Assembly (NCBI RefSeq): GCF_000576305.1
Contig: NZ_BAVZ01000005.1
Coordinates: 1 to 64,000, forward strand
Direction: 5' to 3'
DNA length: 64,000 nucleotides
Origin: Paenibacillus pini JCM 16418
GTDB lineage: Bacteria; Bacillota; Bacilli; Paenibacillales; Paenibacillaceae
In this document: positions 35,390-44,523 of the stretch, piece by piece
Position numbering within the stretch: the stretch's first letter is position 1
Layout of the letters: every line of letters starts with the position of its first letter
Notes under the pieces: model-generated
Seen by the model: the letters and a program-made list of their open reading frames with translations, nothing else
What the model was told of the DNA's origin: nothing
The model's database searches: none
Program-made: the position numbers and the translations under genes

Positions 35390-35418
35390 TTGACACTGTG
35401 TCGACATTATCTTATAGT
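35390..35418 (+). promoter_or_regulatory. Promoter-operator of the 3-hydroxyanthranilate operon
   Basis: Perfect -35 TTGACA (35390-35395), 17-bp spacer, -10 TATAGT (35413-35418). The operator TGACACTGTGTCG (35391-35403) starts one base inside the -35 box, so repressor binding would exclude RNA polymerase. The same layout occurs at kynU. Confidence 0.82.
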
Positions 35419-35474
35419 GTGTGTAACATCCAGTATTTTCAAAGATAAATTTAAATTGAGAGTGAGGGTTTTAT

Positions 35475-36020
35475 ATGGCATTAGCAAAATCATTAGAAGC
35501 TTTTAATTTATTGAAGTGGATTGAGGATAATCAGGAATTTTTGAAGCCGCCTGTTAACAACAAAGTCATTTGGGAAGATTCAGAGTTTATCGCAATGGTT
35601 CTTGGTGGACCTAACCGTCGTAGAGATTTTCATGTGGATCCTTCGGATGAATTCTTTTATCAGGTTAAAGGTTCATGCTATGTAGAATGTATTACAGAAG
35701 AAGGACAGCGTAAGGTCGTGGAGGTAAAAGAAGGCGAAGTGTTCATGCTACCAGGTATGGTACCGCATTCACCGCACCGCGTTGCAGACACCTTCGGAAT
35801 CGTAATTGAGCGTAAACGTGACCTCGGAGAGTTAGAAGATTTCGTATGGTTCTGTGAAAACTGTAATAAAGAAATGCACCGTGTAACAGTTCAGCTGACG
35901 GATATTGAAACTCAGGTTAAGGGAGCCATTCATAGCTTCAATTCAGATCCTGAGGTACGCACTTGCAAATCCTGTGGACATGTTGCTTCTGAGGAAGTTA
36001 AGGAATGGAAACCTGAATAA
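35475..36020 (+). CDS. nbaC: 3-hydroxyanthranilate 3,4-dioxygenase
   Basis: 181-residue cupin dioxygenase that opens the ring of 3-hydroxyanthranilate. The iron ligands are His53, Glu59 (DFHVDPSDEFFY) and His98 (GMVPHSPHR). A rubredoxin-like metal site at the C-terminus has Cys127, Cys130, Cys164 and Cys167 (CENC, CKSC), as in bacterial and yeast enzymes. All key residues are present. Start ATG after GAGAGTGAGGG. First gene of the catabolic operon; its product is the substrate of ACMSD. Confidence 0.96.
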   Translation: MALAKSLEAFNLLKWIEDNQEFLKPPVNNKVIWEDSEFIAMVLGGPNRRRDFHVDPSDEFFYQVKGSCYVECITEEGQRKVVEVKEGEVFMLPGMVPHSPHRVADTFGIVIERKRDLGELEDFVWFCENCNKEMHRVTVQLTDIETQVKGAIHSFNSDPEVRTCKSCGHVASEEVKEWKPE

Positions 36021-36033
36021 GAAGGTGAGCACC

Positions 36034-36516
36034 ATGGATAATCAAGCAATGAATAGATCCGAAGCGTTAAGTACGCCGGAGGAACGAATGATCAATCTAG
36101 GTATTGAGCTAGGTCCCGTTCGACCTTTAGTAGGAAACTATGTGACGTGCGTTAGAACGGGAAATCTATTGTTCACCGCGGGTCAGGGCGTAGATGAATA
36201 TCATGGCAAATTAGGCCGGGATTTGAGCGTTGAAGAAGGTTATCAAGCTTCCAGACAGTCCATGATCAATCTGCTGAAGGTTGTGAAGGCGGAGCTAGGC
36301 GAGCTTAGTAAAGTGAAACGCGTCGTCAAAATACTAGGCTTTGTAAATAGTACAGAAGATTTTACACAGCAACCTAAAGTGATGAATGGTGCTTCAGATC
36401 TGTTAGTTGCCGTATTTGGAGACAAAGGCAAACACGGACGGTCTGCGGTGGGGATGGCTCAACTGCCGAACAATACAGCAATAGAAATTGAAATGATTCT
36501 CGAATTTGAGGACTAG
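36034..36516 (+). CDS. RidA-family protein, probable 2-aminomuconate deaminase
   Basis: 160 residues from ATG 36034 (GAAGGTGAG upstream); the frame extends upstream inside the dioxygenase gene but has no start signal there. RidA/YjgF fold with [15 protein letters not shown] and the C-terminal [23 protein letters not shown]. In Pseudomonas 2-nitrobenzoate and 2-aminophenol pathways a RidA-type protein deaminates 2-aminomuconate to 4-oxalocrotonate. The position between dioxygenase and semialdehyde dehydrogenase supports that role. Confidence 0.87.
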   Translation: MDNQAMNRSEALSTPEERMINLGIELGPVRPLVGNYVTCVRTGNLLFTAGQGVDEYHGKLGRDLSVEEGYQASRQSMINLLKVVKAELGELSKVKRVVKILGFVNSTEDFTQQPKVMNGASDLLVAVFGDKGKHGRSAVGMAQLPNNTAIEIEMILEFED

Positions 36517-36527
36517 GAGGGCTGCAA

Positions 36528-37997
36528 GTGAATCCAGAGATGATAACGAGCCCTATAGATGTAAAAGACGCAAAGCTGTTTATCGGTGGTGAATTCGTAG
36601 ATTCGGTATCACAAGCGACTTTTGACACGATTAATCCAGCTACGAATAAGAAGCTAGCATCCGTTGCGATGGCAAACGAAGCGGATACGATAAGGGCGAT
36701 CGAGGTAGCACAGCGTACATTTGATAGCGGCGTATGGAGCAACATGACCGTCGAGAAGCGGGCCGAGATTCTCTGTCGTATGTCCGATTTAATCATGCTT
36801 CGTCTTGATGAAATCGCTGTACTCGAAACGCTTGATGTTGGTAAGCCGATTAAAGAAAGCCGCGGGTTTGATATTCCTAGGGCAGCGTCAAACATGCGCT
36901 TCTTTGCTGAGATGGCACTCTACCATCATGCAGAGAGTTATGAGAAGCAAGGTATGATGTCCTATACAAAATATGCTCCAGCAGGTGTGACGAGCATCAT
37001 CATCCCATGGAATCTACCATTTATGCAGATGACATGGAAAGTGTCAGCCGCATTGGCAGCGGGGAACACGGTTGTGGTGAAGCCTGCATCGTATACTCCA
37101 CTTAGTGCTTTTATTCTTGGAGAAATCGCGAATGATGCGGGATTGCCACCAGGCGTACTTAATATTATCGCGGGTCCCGGAAGCACTGTAGGTACAGTAA
37201 TGGCATCCCACCCGAATGTCCGCCGAATATCGTTCGTAGGTGAATCTGGTACGGGTAAGACCGTGATGCGAAATGCCTCCGAATCACTCATTCCGGTGTC
37301 ACTTGAGCTAGGTGGTAAATCGGCCAACATTATTTTTGAAGATGCAGATCTGGACGAAGCACTTAAAGGTTCATTAGATGCGATCTATCGCAATCAAGGG
37401 CAAATCTGTTTGGCAGGTTCAAGGATGTTGATTCATGAAAGCGTATACGAAGAATTTTTGGGGAAATTGATTACGGCTGTAAACCAGATTAAAGTAGGTC
37501 TTCCGCTTCATGAAGAGACGGATATGGGCTCACTCGTATCTCAATCGCATCTCGAATCCGTTCACAGCTATGTGGATATTGGTCTGGCTGAAGGTGCGAA
37601 GCTTGGCTGTGGTGGTGAGCGAGTGAAGGGGCTTGGGGAAGGTAACTTCTATAAGCCAACTGTTCTCTATGATGTTGATAACCAAATGCGAGTCGCGCAG
37701 GAAGAGATTTTTGGTCCTGTACTCGTGGTAATTCCTTTCAAAACAGAAGAAGAAGCGATTCGCATTGCGAATGATTCGATCTATGGACTCGCTGGCGTCG
37801 TATGGACGAACGACCTACGTAGAGCGCACCGTGTGGCTGCGCAGGTCAATTCTGGATTGTTCTGGATTAATTGCTGGTATTTCCGTGATTTACGGACACC
37901 ATTTGGCGGATCTAAAGCCAGTGGAATCGGTCGTGAGGGCGGCCGCCACAGCTTTGATTTCTATACCGAAGCTAAATCGATCACGATGAAGTTATAA
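36528..37997 (+). CDS. 2-aminomuconate semialdehyde dehydrogenase (ALDH superfamily)
   Basis: 489 residues from GTG 36528 after AGGAGGGC. NAD-linked aldehyde dehydrogenase with catalytic Glu in LELGGKSANIIFEDADLD and catalytic Cys in RNQGQICLAGSR. It oxidises 2-aminomuconate 6-semialdehyde, the ACMSD product, to 2-aminomuconate. Among ALDHs the DLRRAHRVAAQVNSGLFWINCW region fits the hydroxymuconic/aminomuconic semialdehyde group. It follows the deaminase gene by 11 nt. Confidence 0.92.
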   Translation: MNPEMITSPIDVKDAKLFIGGEFVDSVSQATFDTINPATNKKLASVAMANEADTIRAIEVAQRTFDSGVWSNMTVEKRAEILCRMSDLIMLRLDEIAVLETLDVGKPIKESRGFDIPRAASNMRFFAEMALYHHAESYEKQGMMSYTKYAPAGVTSIIIPWNLPFMQMTWKVSAALAAGNTVVVKPASYTPLSAFILGEIANDAGLPPGVLNIIAGPGSTVGTVMASHPNVRRISFVGESGTGKTVMRNASESLIPVSLELGGKSANIIFEDADLDEALKGSLDAIYRNQGQICLAGSRMLIHESVYEEFLGKLITAVNQIKVGLPLHEETDMGSLVSQSHLESVHSYVDIGLAEGAKLGCGGERVKGLGEGNFYKPTVLYDVDNQMRVAQEEIFGPVLVVIPFKTEEEAIRIANDSIYGLAGVVWTNDLRRAHRVAAQVNSGLFWINCWYFRDLRTPFGGSKASGIGREGGRHSFDFYTEAKSITMKL

Positions 37998-38028
37998 AAG
38001 ATGGTGGTGACGCTCCCGTCACCATCTC
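37998..38028 (+). other. Short intercistronic hairpin inside the catabolic operon
   Basis: AGATGGTG-GTGACG folds on CGTCACCATCT with loop CTCC, right after the dehydrogenase stop. It has no T-run, so it may mark mRNA processing or stability rather than termination. Confidence 0.4.
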
Positions 38029-38060
38029 ATTTACTTTCAGGAGAAAAGAGGTAGCTCATC

Positions 38061-38840
38061 ATGGATTCAATCCGAAATAAGCTAGCAAGTGAATTAATGA
38101 ATGCGGAATCATCGCAGATTGCGATTGCACCGTTTACGGAGCGTTATCCAGATCTGACGGTTACCGATGCATATCACATCCAACTGCAGGTCGTCGAACA
38201 AAGACTTGCAGCAGGTCGGCATATTATTGGAAAAAAGGTCGGACTTACAAGCAAGGCAATGCAAACGATGCTGAATGTCAATGAACCGGATTACGGACAT
38301 TTGCTTGATGATATGGAAGTTGCAGACCAGCAAGTTGTAAGCGTGAAAGATATGATCTCCCCGCGAATTGAAGCCGAAATAGGATTTGTTTTGGACCGTG
38401 ACCTTAGAGGACCTGATGTTACGTTTCTTGATGTGCTGCTTGCTACTAAATACGTAGTTCCAACTTTAGAGATTATTGATAGCCGCATTGCGGACTGGAA
38501 AATCAAACTGATCGATACCGTAGCGGATAATGGCTCGTCTGCTCGAGTGGTTGTTGGACAGCAAAAAACGCCAATTGATCATCTCGATTTACGCGCGCTC
38601 GGCATGGTCCTTCTTAAGAATGGTGAGCTGATCGCCACAGGTTCAGGGGCGGCGGCGCTCGGACATCCCGCTCATGCGATTGCATGGCTTGCGAACAAAT
38701 TAAGCGACTTTAATATTTCGCTCAAAGCAGGAGAGATTATTCTACCCGGTGCTCTATCTGGAGCAGTGAATGTCTATGCAGGTGACCATATTGAGGCACG
38801 ATTCGGGCAGCTGGGTAACGTATCTGTCGCTTTTGAATAG
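38061..38840 (+). CDS. 2-oxopent-4-enoate hydratase (DmpE/MhpD-like)
   Basis: 259-residue member of the hydratase/decarboxylase family. The segment [20 protein letters not shown] and GIGKK-type [15 protein letters not shown] match DmpE hydratases more closely than DmpH decarboxylases. It adds water to 2-oxopent-4-enoate to give 4-hydroxy-2-oxovalerate, the aldolase substrate. Start ATG after AGGAGAAAAGAGG. A paralogue with decarboxylase-like features lies at 40759. Confidence 0.88.
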   Translation: MDSIRNKLASELMNAESSQIAIAPFTERYPDLTVTDAYHIQLQVVEQRLAAGRHIIGKKVGLTSKAMQTMLNVNEPDYGHLLDDMEVADQQVVSVKDMISPRIEAEIGFVLDRDLRGPDVTFLDVLLATKYVVPTLEIIDSRIADWKIKLIDTVADNGSSARVVVGQQKTPIDHLDLRALGMVLLKNGELIATGSGAAALGHPAHAIAWLANKLSDFNISLKAGEIILPGALSGAVNVYAGDHIEARFGQLGNVSVAFE

Positions 38841-38854
38841 GAGGAGGATCCACA

Positions 38855-39727
38855 ATGGGGAAGATGAAGGCAGCTATTATCGGGTCCGGTAACATTGGGA
38901 CAGATTTGATGTATAAGCTAGAACGCAGTGAATGGCTTGAGCTTACAGCTATGGTTGGAATTGACCCGAATTCAGAAGGACTTGAACGCGCTAGGCAGCG
39001 CGGATACGCAACTTTTTCCAATGGCATTCAAGGGCTAGAAGAGAATCCGAATTTAGCGGATATCGTGTTTGATGCAACGTCAGCCAAAGCACATGTGAAG
39101 CATAATGAAGTGCTCCAAAGAATGGGGAAAATGGTCATTGATTTAACACCCGCTGCGATTGGACCTTTCTTATCTCCTGTTGTGAATATGGGCCAGCATA
39201 TGGATGCACGAAATGTGAACATGATTACATGCGGAGGACAAGCGACGATTCCAATTGTTCATGCCGTTAACGAAGTTGCAAATGTCAGTTACGCTGAAAT
39301 TGTAGCGACCATTTCGAGTAAAAGTGCAGGGCCTGGAACCCGAGCTAACATTGATGAATTTACGATAACGACTCGTCGAGGCATTGAAGAAGTTGGCGGT
39401 GCAGCACGCGGTAAAGCATTAATTATCATGAATCCAGCAGATCCTCCATTTATGATGCGTGATACCGTCTATTGTGAAGTAGAACATATGGATGAAGCGC
39501 GGATTAGCGCAGCGATCCATGCGATGGTTAAACGAGTACAGGATTATGTCCCAGGATATCGACTCAAACAGGAGCCTATATTCGATGGAAACCGAGTGAC
39601 TACATTTCTAGAAGTGGAAGGTGCAGGCGATTATTTCGAGCCTTACGCTGGTAATCTCGACATCATGACCGCAGCGGCTGTCCGTGTCGGTGAAGATATT
39701 GCAAGAAAAGGGGTGCATCATTCATGA
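38855..39727 (+). CDS. mhpF: Acetaldehyde dehydrogenase (acylating), MhpF/DmpF-like
   Basis: 290 residues: NAD-binding GSGNIGTDL (about 11-19) and the catalytic Cys in [11 protein letters not shown]. It oxidises acetaldehyde to acetyl-CoA and normally forms a channelling complex with the aldolase encoded next. Start ATG after AGGAGGAGG. The ATGA overlap with the aldolase gene supports equal production. Confidence 0.95.
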   Translation: MGKMKAAIIGSGNIGTDLMYKLERSEWLELTAMVGIDPNSEGLERARQRGYATFSNGIQGLEENPNLADIVFDATSAKAHVKHNEVLQRMGKMVIDLTPAAIGPFLSPVVNMGQHMDARNVNMITCGGQATIPIVHAVNEVANVSYAEIVATISSKSAGPGTRANIDEFTITTRRGIEEVGGAARGKALIIMNPADPPFMMRDTVYCEVEHMDEARISAAIHAMVKRVQDYVPGYRLKQEPIFDGNRVTTFLEVEGAGDYFEPYAGNLDIMTAAAVRVGEDIARKGVHHS

Positions 39728-40755
39728 TCCGCAAAAGTGATAAGCCACTTCAAATCACAGAAGTATCTTTACGCGATGGGAGCCATGCGGTAGCCCATCA
39801 ATTTACTGAATCGCAAATTCGTAGCGCTGTACGTGCGCTTGATGAAGCAGGTGTTCATAATATCGAAGTCAGCCACGGCGATGGACTTGGAGGATCGACT
39901 CTGCAATATGGTCGTTCCCTGATCGATGAGATGAAGCTGATCGAAGCCGCTGTTGAGGAGAGCAAGCAGTCCCGTATCGCCGTTCTACTGCTACCAGGAA
40001 TCGGTACTGTGCATGAACTGAAGCAGGCACATTCACTAGGAGCAAGTCTTGTGAGAGTAGCAACCCATGTGACGGAAGCGGATGTATCGGCGCAGCATTT
40101 GCATATGGCGAGAGAGCTGGGCATGGAAGCGATTGGATTTCTGATGATGTCGCATTCCGCTCCCGTTGCCAAGCTGGTAGAGCAGGCTAAACTCATGGAG
40201 AGTTATGGCGCAGAGGCTGTGTACGTAACCGATTCCGCTGGCGCATTACTTCCGCATCAGGTGAAGGAGCGAATCGAGGCCCTACGCGGCTCTTTATCCA
40301 TCGAGATTGGTTTCCACGCGCACAATAATCTCTCGCTTGCCGTAGCGAATACGCTTGTAGCGATTGAAGAAGGTGCGACTCGCATTGATGGTAGTGTCCG
40401 TTGCCTTGGAGCAGGAGCAGGAAATACCCAGACAGAGGTATTAGTAGCTGTCCTGCAAAAGATGGGCATCAATACAGGCATTGATCTCTACCGAATGATG
40501 GATCTAGCAGAGCATATTATTGGACCGATGCTACACCGCCCGCAGGAGATTTTAACAGGGAGTCTAGTGATGGGGTATGCAGGCGTGTACTCCAGTTTCC
40601 TATTGCATGCGGAGCGTGCGGGCAAGCGGTTTGGCATCGACTCACGTGATATTCTCGTTGAACTTGGACGTAGAGGAATTATTGGTGGACAAGAAGATAT
40701 GATTCTAGATGTCGCAGCGGAACTTGCACATAAAAGCAAAAGCGAGGTGCTATAA
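39724..40755 (+). CDS. mhpE: 4-hydroxy-2-oxovalerate aldolase, MhpE/DmpG-like
   Basis: 343 residues of the DRE-TIM (HMGL-like) family: [16 protein letters not shown] with the R-D pair, HGDGLGGST and the metal His pair in [15 protein letters not shown], plus a C-terminal communication domain. It splits 4-hydroxy-2-oxovalerate to pyruvate and acetaldehyde, passing the latter to MhpF. Overlaps mhpF by 4 nt. Confidence 0.95.
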   Translation: MIRKSDKPLQITEVSLRDGSHAVAHQFTESQIRSAVRALDEAGVHNIEVSHGDGLGGSTLQYGRSLIDEMKLIEAAVEESKQSRIAVLLLPGIGTVHELKQAHSLGASLVRVATHVTEADVSAQHLHMARELGMEAIGFLMMSHSAPVAKLVEQAKLMESYGAEAVYVTDSAGALLPHQVKERIEALRGSLSIEIGFHAHNNLSLAVANTLVAIEEGATRIDGSVRCLGAGAGNTQTEVLVAVLQKMGINTGIDLYRMMDLAEHIIGPMLHRPQEILTGSLVMGYAGVYSSFLLHAERAGKRFGIDSRDILVELGRRGIIGGQEDMILDVAAELAHKSKSEVL

Positions 40756-40758
40756 ACG

Positions 40759-41547
40759 ATGGCATTAACACAGGAGATGCAGCAGGATATCGTTCAATAT
40801 TTACTAGATGCGGAGCAAGAACGTAGAGAGGTATTGAAGGTAACTGAGAATTATCCAGAGCTTACGATGGAAAAAGCATATGATGTTCAGCAGCTACTCA
40901 TTCAGCGCAAGATTGAAGGGGGAACTCGTTCGATTGGTTACAAACTCGGCCTGACAAGCAAGGCGAAGCAGGAAATGATGGGCGTATATGAAGCCATCTA
41001 CGGTGAATTAACTAGTGATATGCTAGCACTGGAATGGGAGCCTGTGAATAGCAAGGATCTTATTCATCCGAAGGCGGAGCCAGAGATTGCTTTCTTTATA
41101 GGAGAGGATCTACAAGGGACCAATATTACGGGTGAGGATGTTATTCGGGCTACGCAGTATGTTGCGGCTGCTATTGAAGTGATTGATAGCCGTTATCTGG
41201 ATTTCAAATTTACATTACCGGATGTTGTAGCAGATAACTGCTCCTCAGCTAAATTTCTGATAGGTAGCAAAATGGTCCCTGTCTGCGATGTGGATTTACC
41301 TGAACTCGGCGTGGTCATGACCAAGAATAGTCAGGTTGTCACAACTGGCGCAGGTGCAGCAGTCTTAGGTGATCCAGCCGTCTCCGTGGCTTGGGCAGTC
41401 AATAAGCTCGGTGAGCGTGGTTTAGGACTGCGTAAAGGCGATGTTGTGCTCAGTGGAGCCATCACAGAGGCGATTGCCTTCGAGCCTGGGGATACGATCC
41501 AAGCTCAGTTCGCTCATCTTGGCAGTGTAACACTGAGTTGTGTATAA
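40759..41547 (+). CDS. dmpH: 4-oxalocrotonate decarboxylase (DmpH-like)
   Basis: 262 residues, paralogous to the hydratase at 38061. NYPELTMEKAYDVQ, DSRYLDFKFTLPDVVADNCSS and TTGAGAAVLGDPAVSVAW agree with DmpH/XylI. It decarboxylates 2-oxo-3-hexenedioate to 2-oxopent-4-enoate. Starts 3 nt after the aldolase stop and ends the operon at a strong terminator. The two family members together complete the pathway with the tautomerase at 27.6 kb. Confidence 0.9.
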   Translation: MALTQEMQQDIVQYLLDAEQERREVLKVTENYPELTMEKAYDVQQLLIQRKIEGGTRSIGYKLGLTSKAKQEMMGVYEAIYGELTSDMLALEWEPVNSKDLIHPKAEPEIAFFIGEDLQGTNITGEDVIRATQYVAAAIEVIDSRYLDFKFTLPDVVADNCSSAKFLIGSKMVPVCDVDLPELGVVMTKNSQVVTTGAGAAVLGDPAVSVAWAVNKLGERGLGLRKGDVVLSGAITEAIAFEPGDTIQAQFAHLGSVTLSCV

Positions 41548-41565
41548 CGAAGAGCGAATGCAAGT

Positions 41566-41616
41566 GCCCCTTACCATAACGCATGCAGAGTAATGCGATA
41601 TGGTAAGGGGCTTTTT
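41566..41616 (+). terminator. Terminator of the 3-hydroxyanthranilate operon
   Basis: GCCCCTTACCATA pairs with TATGGTAAGGGGC, with an inner CGCAT/ATGCG stem, then T5. Confidence 0.95.
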
Positions 41617-41830
41617 GTTATTGGAAGCTAGAGTAAATCGTGTAATCGCGTTATTTTAATGGAATGTATATCTAACTATATTTACTATGTAACTTGAGTA
41701 TATAAACGTACTTCTCTTCTTTATTGTAAGAAAATTGAAATATAAATTGGCAAACCTGAATTGTCTTAACAGTATCAATTAATGACGTATGATCATGATA
41801 ATCCTCCGAGTAAGCTGTTTAAGCTATCTT

Positions 41831-42031
41831 TTATTTCTTTTTTTTGAAGAAATCAAACTTAATTACTCTTTCAAAGAGAAAGCTAATTACAGTAGCTCCT
41901 AGTGGAATCAATGTGTATACCCATAGCGGATGATTTGGAGCTTCACCTTCAGGTGCATCCATTAATATCGCATAAAGGCCAAAACAATAAATTAATGCCA
42001 CTATTAAACCTGTTACGTTTCTATTTTTCAT
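41831..42031 (-). CDS. Small two-span membrane protein
   Basis: 66 residues from ATG 42031, 9 nt after GAGGTG; GTG 42043 would overlap the ribosome site. Two hydrophobic spans (about 6-23 and 35-55) with a short acidic-Pro loop (DAPEGEAPNHP) and a Lys-rich end (FFKKKK). Family not recognised. It lies at the left edge of the AT-rich island holding the agr-type genes, on the opposite strand. Confidence 0.65.
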   Translation of the reverse strand: MKNRNVTGLIVALIYCFGLYAILMDAPEGEAPNHPLWVYTLIPLGATVISFLFERVIKFDFFKKKK

Positions 42032-42043
42032 AGTTGTTTTCAC

Positions 42044-42636
42044 CTCAAATTAAGAATTCAAAGTATTGCTTTCCATCGGCGTAATAGTAACGAACATACA
42101 TGCTTAGGTCCTACTAAAGAAATGGAAACCAGACAGTAGTCCGAATCCTACTAAAATATTCAGCTGGTCAGCTTATTAGACCTATTCATCACTAATCTAG
42201 ATTATTTAATGTGGAGTGTTCACTTAGTAAAAGTTAACATACTTATTACTTAATTGTAAACATTTACAAGGTTATATTATGTTATTTTAGGTAAATATTA
42301 CTTTGAATTATTTATTCTGTTATAAAAAATCTTGATATAAAAGGGCTTTTCACCTTTATATTAAATACTATAATATTAAATATAAATATTAAGTATAGGT
42401 ATTAAATTTTTTTACCGTTAACAATAGTAAACAAAAAAATATGTAAACATACAAAAAAAATACATATATTAGTATATTGTAAATTAAATTATATTTTTAA
42501 TATTTGGGATATGTATCAACTTGAGGACATTATTTAAGTGTATACATAAATATGTTTTTATAGAAAATAAAGGTAATGATAGCTGATATATAGTAATATT
42601 GTATTAATAAAATTTCCTAGAGATGAGGAATATATA
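42044..42636. other. AT-rich 593-bp region without a gene
   Basis: No supported open reading frame on either strand. Base composition is visibly more AT-rich than the flanking catabolic genes. It contains the palindrome at 42254-42269, a weak hairpin TATAAAAGG/CCTTTATA (42333-42360) and several TAAACA words (around 42430-42455). The drop in GC suggests a horizontally acquired segment. Confidence 0.6.
42254..42269. promoter_or_regulatory. 16-bp palindrome TTGTAAACATTTACAA
   Basis: Seven-base arms TTGTAAA/TTTACAA with a two-base centre, in a gene-free region. Shape of a dimer operator; regulator unknown. Confidence 0.35.
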
Positions 42637-42843
42637 ATGCGATATTTACTTTGTTTCATTCCGCCGCTTGCTATTCTTAGCTGTGGCAAACCTGGCCAAT
42701 TTATTATTAGTATTATCCTGACTTTTTGTTTTTACATTCCAGGCGTAATACATGCGATGTTAGTAGTTAATTCTTACAAGGCTGACAAGAGAAATGATAA
42801 GTTAATCAGAGCTATTCACACTCAAGGTCAGAGAAGACAATAA
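42637..42843 (+). CDS. YqaE/Pmp3-family membrane protein
   Basis: 68 residues with two spans and the UPF0057/Pmp3 signature: FIPPLAILSCGKPGQF, then ILTFCFYIPGVIHAMLVV. Relatives in yeast and plants affect membrane potential and salt tolerance; the bacterial role is unclear. Start ATG after GATGAGGAA; own terminator follows. Confidence 0.88.
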   Translation: MRYLLCFIPPLAILSCGKPGQFIISIILTFCFYIPGVIHAMLVVNSYKADKRNDKLIRAIHTQGQRRQ

Positions 42844-42849
42844 AAAGCA

Positions 42850-42884
42850 CAAAGAGCCCCGGAGAAATCCGAGGCTCTTGTTAA
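42850..42884 (+). terminator. Terminator after the YqaE-like gene
   Basis: AAGAGCC-CGGA-GAAA-TCCG-GGCTCTT hairpin followed by GTT. Insulates the agr-type locus from upstream. Confidence 0.8.
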
Positions 42885-42921
42885 TTCCAGAAGTACTGTG
42901 TCCTGCCAAAAATAAATAAAA

Positions 42922-42965
42922 ATATACGGTAATCACTTGTATTATATACGTATTTACCGTATATT
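42922..42965 (+). promoter_or_regulatory. Promoter of the agr-type locus inside an 11-bp inverted repeat
   Basis: ATATACGGTAA (42922-42932) and TTACCGTATAT (42954-42964) form a perfect inverted repeat whose centres are 32 bp apart, about three helix turns. Between and over them sits a promoter: TTGTAT (42937-42942), 17-bp spacer, TATATT (42960-42965). The right arm covers the -10. A regulator binding both arms would control the cassette; the LytTR or HTH protein encoded in it is a natural candidate. Confidence 0.65.
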
Positions 42966-43018
42966 TAGTCCGAATCCAGTTTGTTCCAAATTATAAATAA
43001 GTGTGAGGGTGAAGATTC

Positions 43019-43327
43019 TTGACCTTAGATCAGTACCGAAAAATGGCTGATGAGGTAGGCGGAGAGATTGGTAAGGCTATGCAAGAACTCATAAATGAAC
43101 TTACAGAAGCGCGAGATATTATAAGCGGCATGAAGCACCCAAGTGTTTTAGGAAGCAAGGAATTGGCTGAATATCTAGAAGTTGACCCTAAGAACTTGCA
43201 TCATTCCCGTAAGACGAAATTTTTTCCTGAACCCGATTTCTTTGCTGGGAACAGACCGTGTTGGTTTCTACCAACTATTCAAATATACCAGAACAAAGTT
43301 GATGAGTGGCGAAAAAAACAAAAGTAG
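43019..43327 (+). CDS. Small HTH-type DNA-binding protein of the agr-type cassette
   Basis: 102 residues from TTG 43019 after GAGGGTGAAG. An N-terminal helix (about 1-38) could dimerise. A C-terminal winged-HTH/excisionase-like segment follows: LGSKELAEYLEVDPKNLHHSRKTKFFPEPDFFAGNRPCWFLPTIQIYQNKVDEWRKK. First gene downstream of the inverted-repeat promoter and 34 nt before the membrane-protein gene. Likely a local regulator; target not known. Confidence 0.72.
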   Translation: MTLDQYRKMADEVGGEIGKAMQELINELTEARDIISGMKHPSVLGSKELAEYLEVDPKNLHHSRKTKFFPEPDFFAGNRPCWFLPTIQIYQNKVDEWRKKQK

Positions 43328-43361
43328 TTACTATTTCTGGTTGAGGATTAGGAGGTATAAG

Positions 43362-43997
43362 TTGATAGAGTCTTTAGGTTTTATGTTTTTCTCGACGCTT
43401 GAAACATTAGCAATTTACTCACTTATAATGTCACTATTTAGATACAAAGCATCAGAGTACATATGGCAGGCACTATGTGTCATGCTACTTATTAATTTAC
43501 AAAGCTTTGTTATGCGTAATGAAATTGATATGTCTTATCTCGCACCTTTAATCACGGTCATCATTTTTATATTCTTTTATTCTGCTATCGTTAAATTACC
43601 ACTTATGTGGTCAGCGTTATGTACTATTCTAGGCTATACACTTTACGCATTAATTCAAGTTTTCTACGTATATACTCTATTCGGATCTATTGAATCAGCT
43701 CAGTCATCTATTGCTGATGGGTATATACTCCAAACAATTACGGCAACAACAGGAATACTGGGTTCTTGGATACTGTATAAACTAGGCCTGGGATTTGCAT
43801 TCGACTTTGATAAATTACGGTTTAAATCCGAACATGTTTTATTAATCTCACTCATCATTATAGTTCTATTCCTTATGGCGATATTATTCTACTTTAATCA
43901 GATGTGGTTATTGCTCATCTTCTTCGGTATTACGTTTGTTATTTTGCTTTATTACTCAATTAGAACCGAGGAGCTCGATATCAATGATAATGGATAA
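43362..43997 (+). CDS. Multi-pass membrane protein, AgrC-like sensor without kinase domain (candidate receptor)
   Basis: 211 residues from TTG 43362, 6 nt after AGGAGG. About seven hydrophobic spans (roughly 5-24, 33-50, 58-74, 80-104, 124-145, 156-176, 180-198) and a short acidic tail. Its size, topology and place before agrB recall the peptide-sensing membrane half of AgrC. The chain ends where the His box and ATPase domain would begin, and no kinase is encoded nearby. It overlaps agrB by 14 nt. The receptor role is inference. Confidence 0.75.
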   Translation: MIESLGFMFFSTLETLAIYSLIMSLFRYKASEYIWQALCVMLLINLQSFVMRNEIDMSYLAPLITVIIFIFFYSAIVKLPLMWSALCTILGYTLYALIQVFYVYTLFGSIESAQSSIADGYILQTITATTGILGSWILYKLGLGFAFDFDKLRFKSEHVLLISLIIIVLFLMAILFYFNQMWLLLIFFGITFVILLYYSIRTEELDINDNG

Positions 43998-44523
43998 TGT
44001 AGCGCTTAAGATTGCAGAGGGGGTTAAAAGACAAGTACCAAATCATAAATCCTCAGTAGCTGTACTGAAACATGGAGCAGCAATTTCCTTGAATGTCTTG
44101 TTTATTGTCGGCCTTACTTTATCACTCTCTTTTATTACTGGGTATACAAAGGGTGCAGCCATATCATTAGTCGGGTTTGGATTACTTCGATTATTATCTG
44201 GAGGAGTTCATCTAAAAGCGGGTGAATGGTGTGTTGTAGTTACGACTGTTCTTCTTACAGCAATATCGATTGTTGATTTATCAATCCTTTACGTTCAAAT
44301 GTTGAACTTGCTGAGTCTTATACTGGTATCATTATTTGCCCCTAGTAACATCGAGAAGCAATCAAGGATACCTAAAGAAAAATATGTTCAGCTACGTATG
44401 ATCTGCATATTAATTGTTATGTGTAATGTGTTAATTCAGTCGCCAGTACTAGCGGTTACCTTCTTTGTGCAGGCTCTAAGCTTGATCCACAGGAAGGAGG
44501 TGAGTTCTGTTGACACTAATTAA
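43984..44523 (+). CDS. agrB: AgrB-family autoinducer-processing peptidase
   Basis: 179 residues from ATG 43984 (GAGGAG 10 nt upstream). Integral membrane Cys peptidase that cuts the AgrD tail and closes the ring. Catalytic His76 and Cys83 (GGVHLKAGEWC) have the same spacing as His77/Cys84 of S. aureus AgrB. Several membrane spans follow. It overlaps the receptor-like gene upstream and the agrD gene downstream, so the set is translationally coupled. Confidence 0.93.
   Translation: MIMDNVALKIAEGVKRQVPNHKSSVAVLKHGAAISLNVLFIVGLTLSLSFITGYTKGAAISLVGFGLLRLLSGGVHLKAGEWCVVVTTVLLTAISIVDLSILYVQMLNLLSLILVSLFAPSNIEKQSRIPKEKYVQLRMICILIVMCNVLIQSPVLAVTFFVQALSLIHRKEVSSVDTN

Noticed and set aside
42044..42636. 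Plasmid- or chromosome-type replication origin
   Set aside because: AT-rich and palindromic, but no DnaA-box cluster, iterons or replication gene was found.
43019..43327. Phage excisionase or prophage remnant
   Set aside because: The HTH resembles excisionase-type folds, but there is no integrase, attachment repeat or other phage gene, and the context is an agr-type operon.
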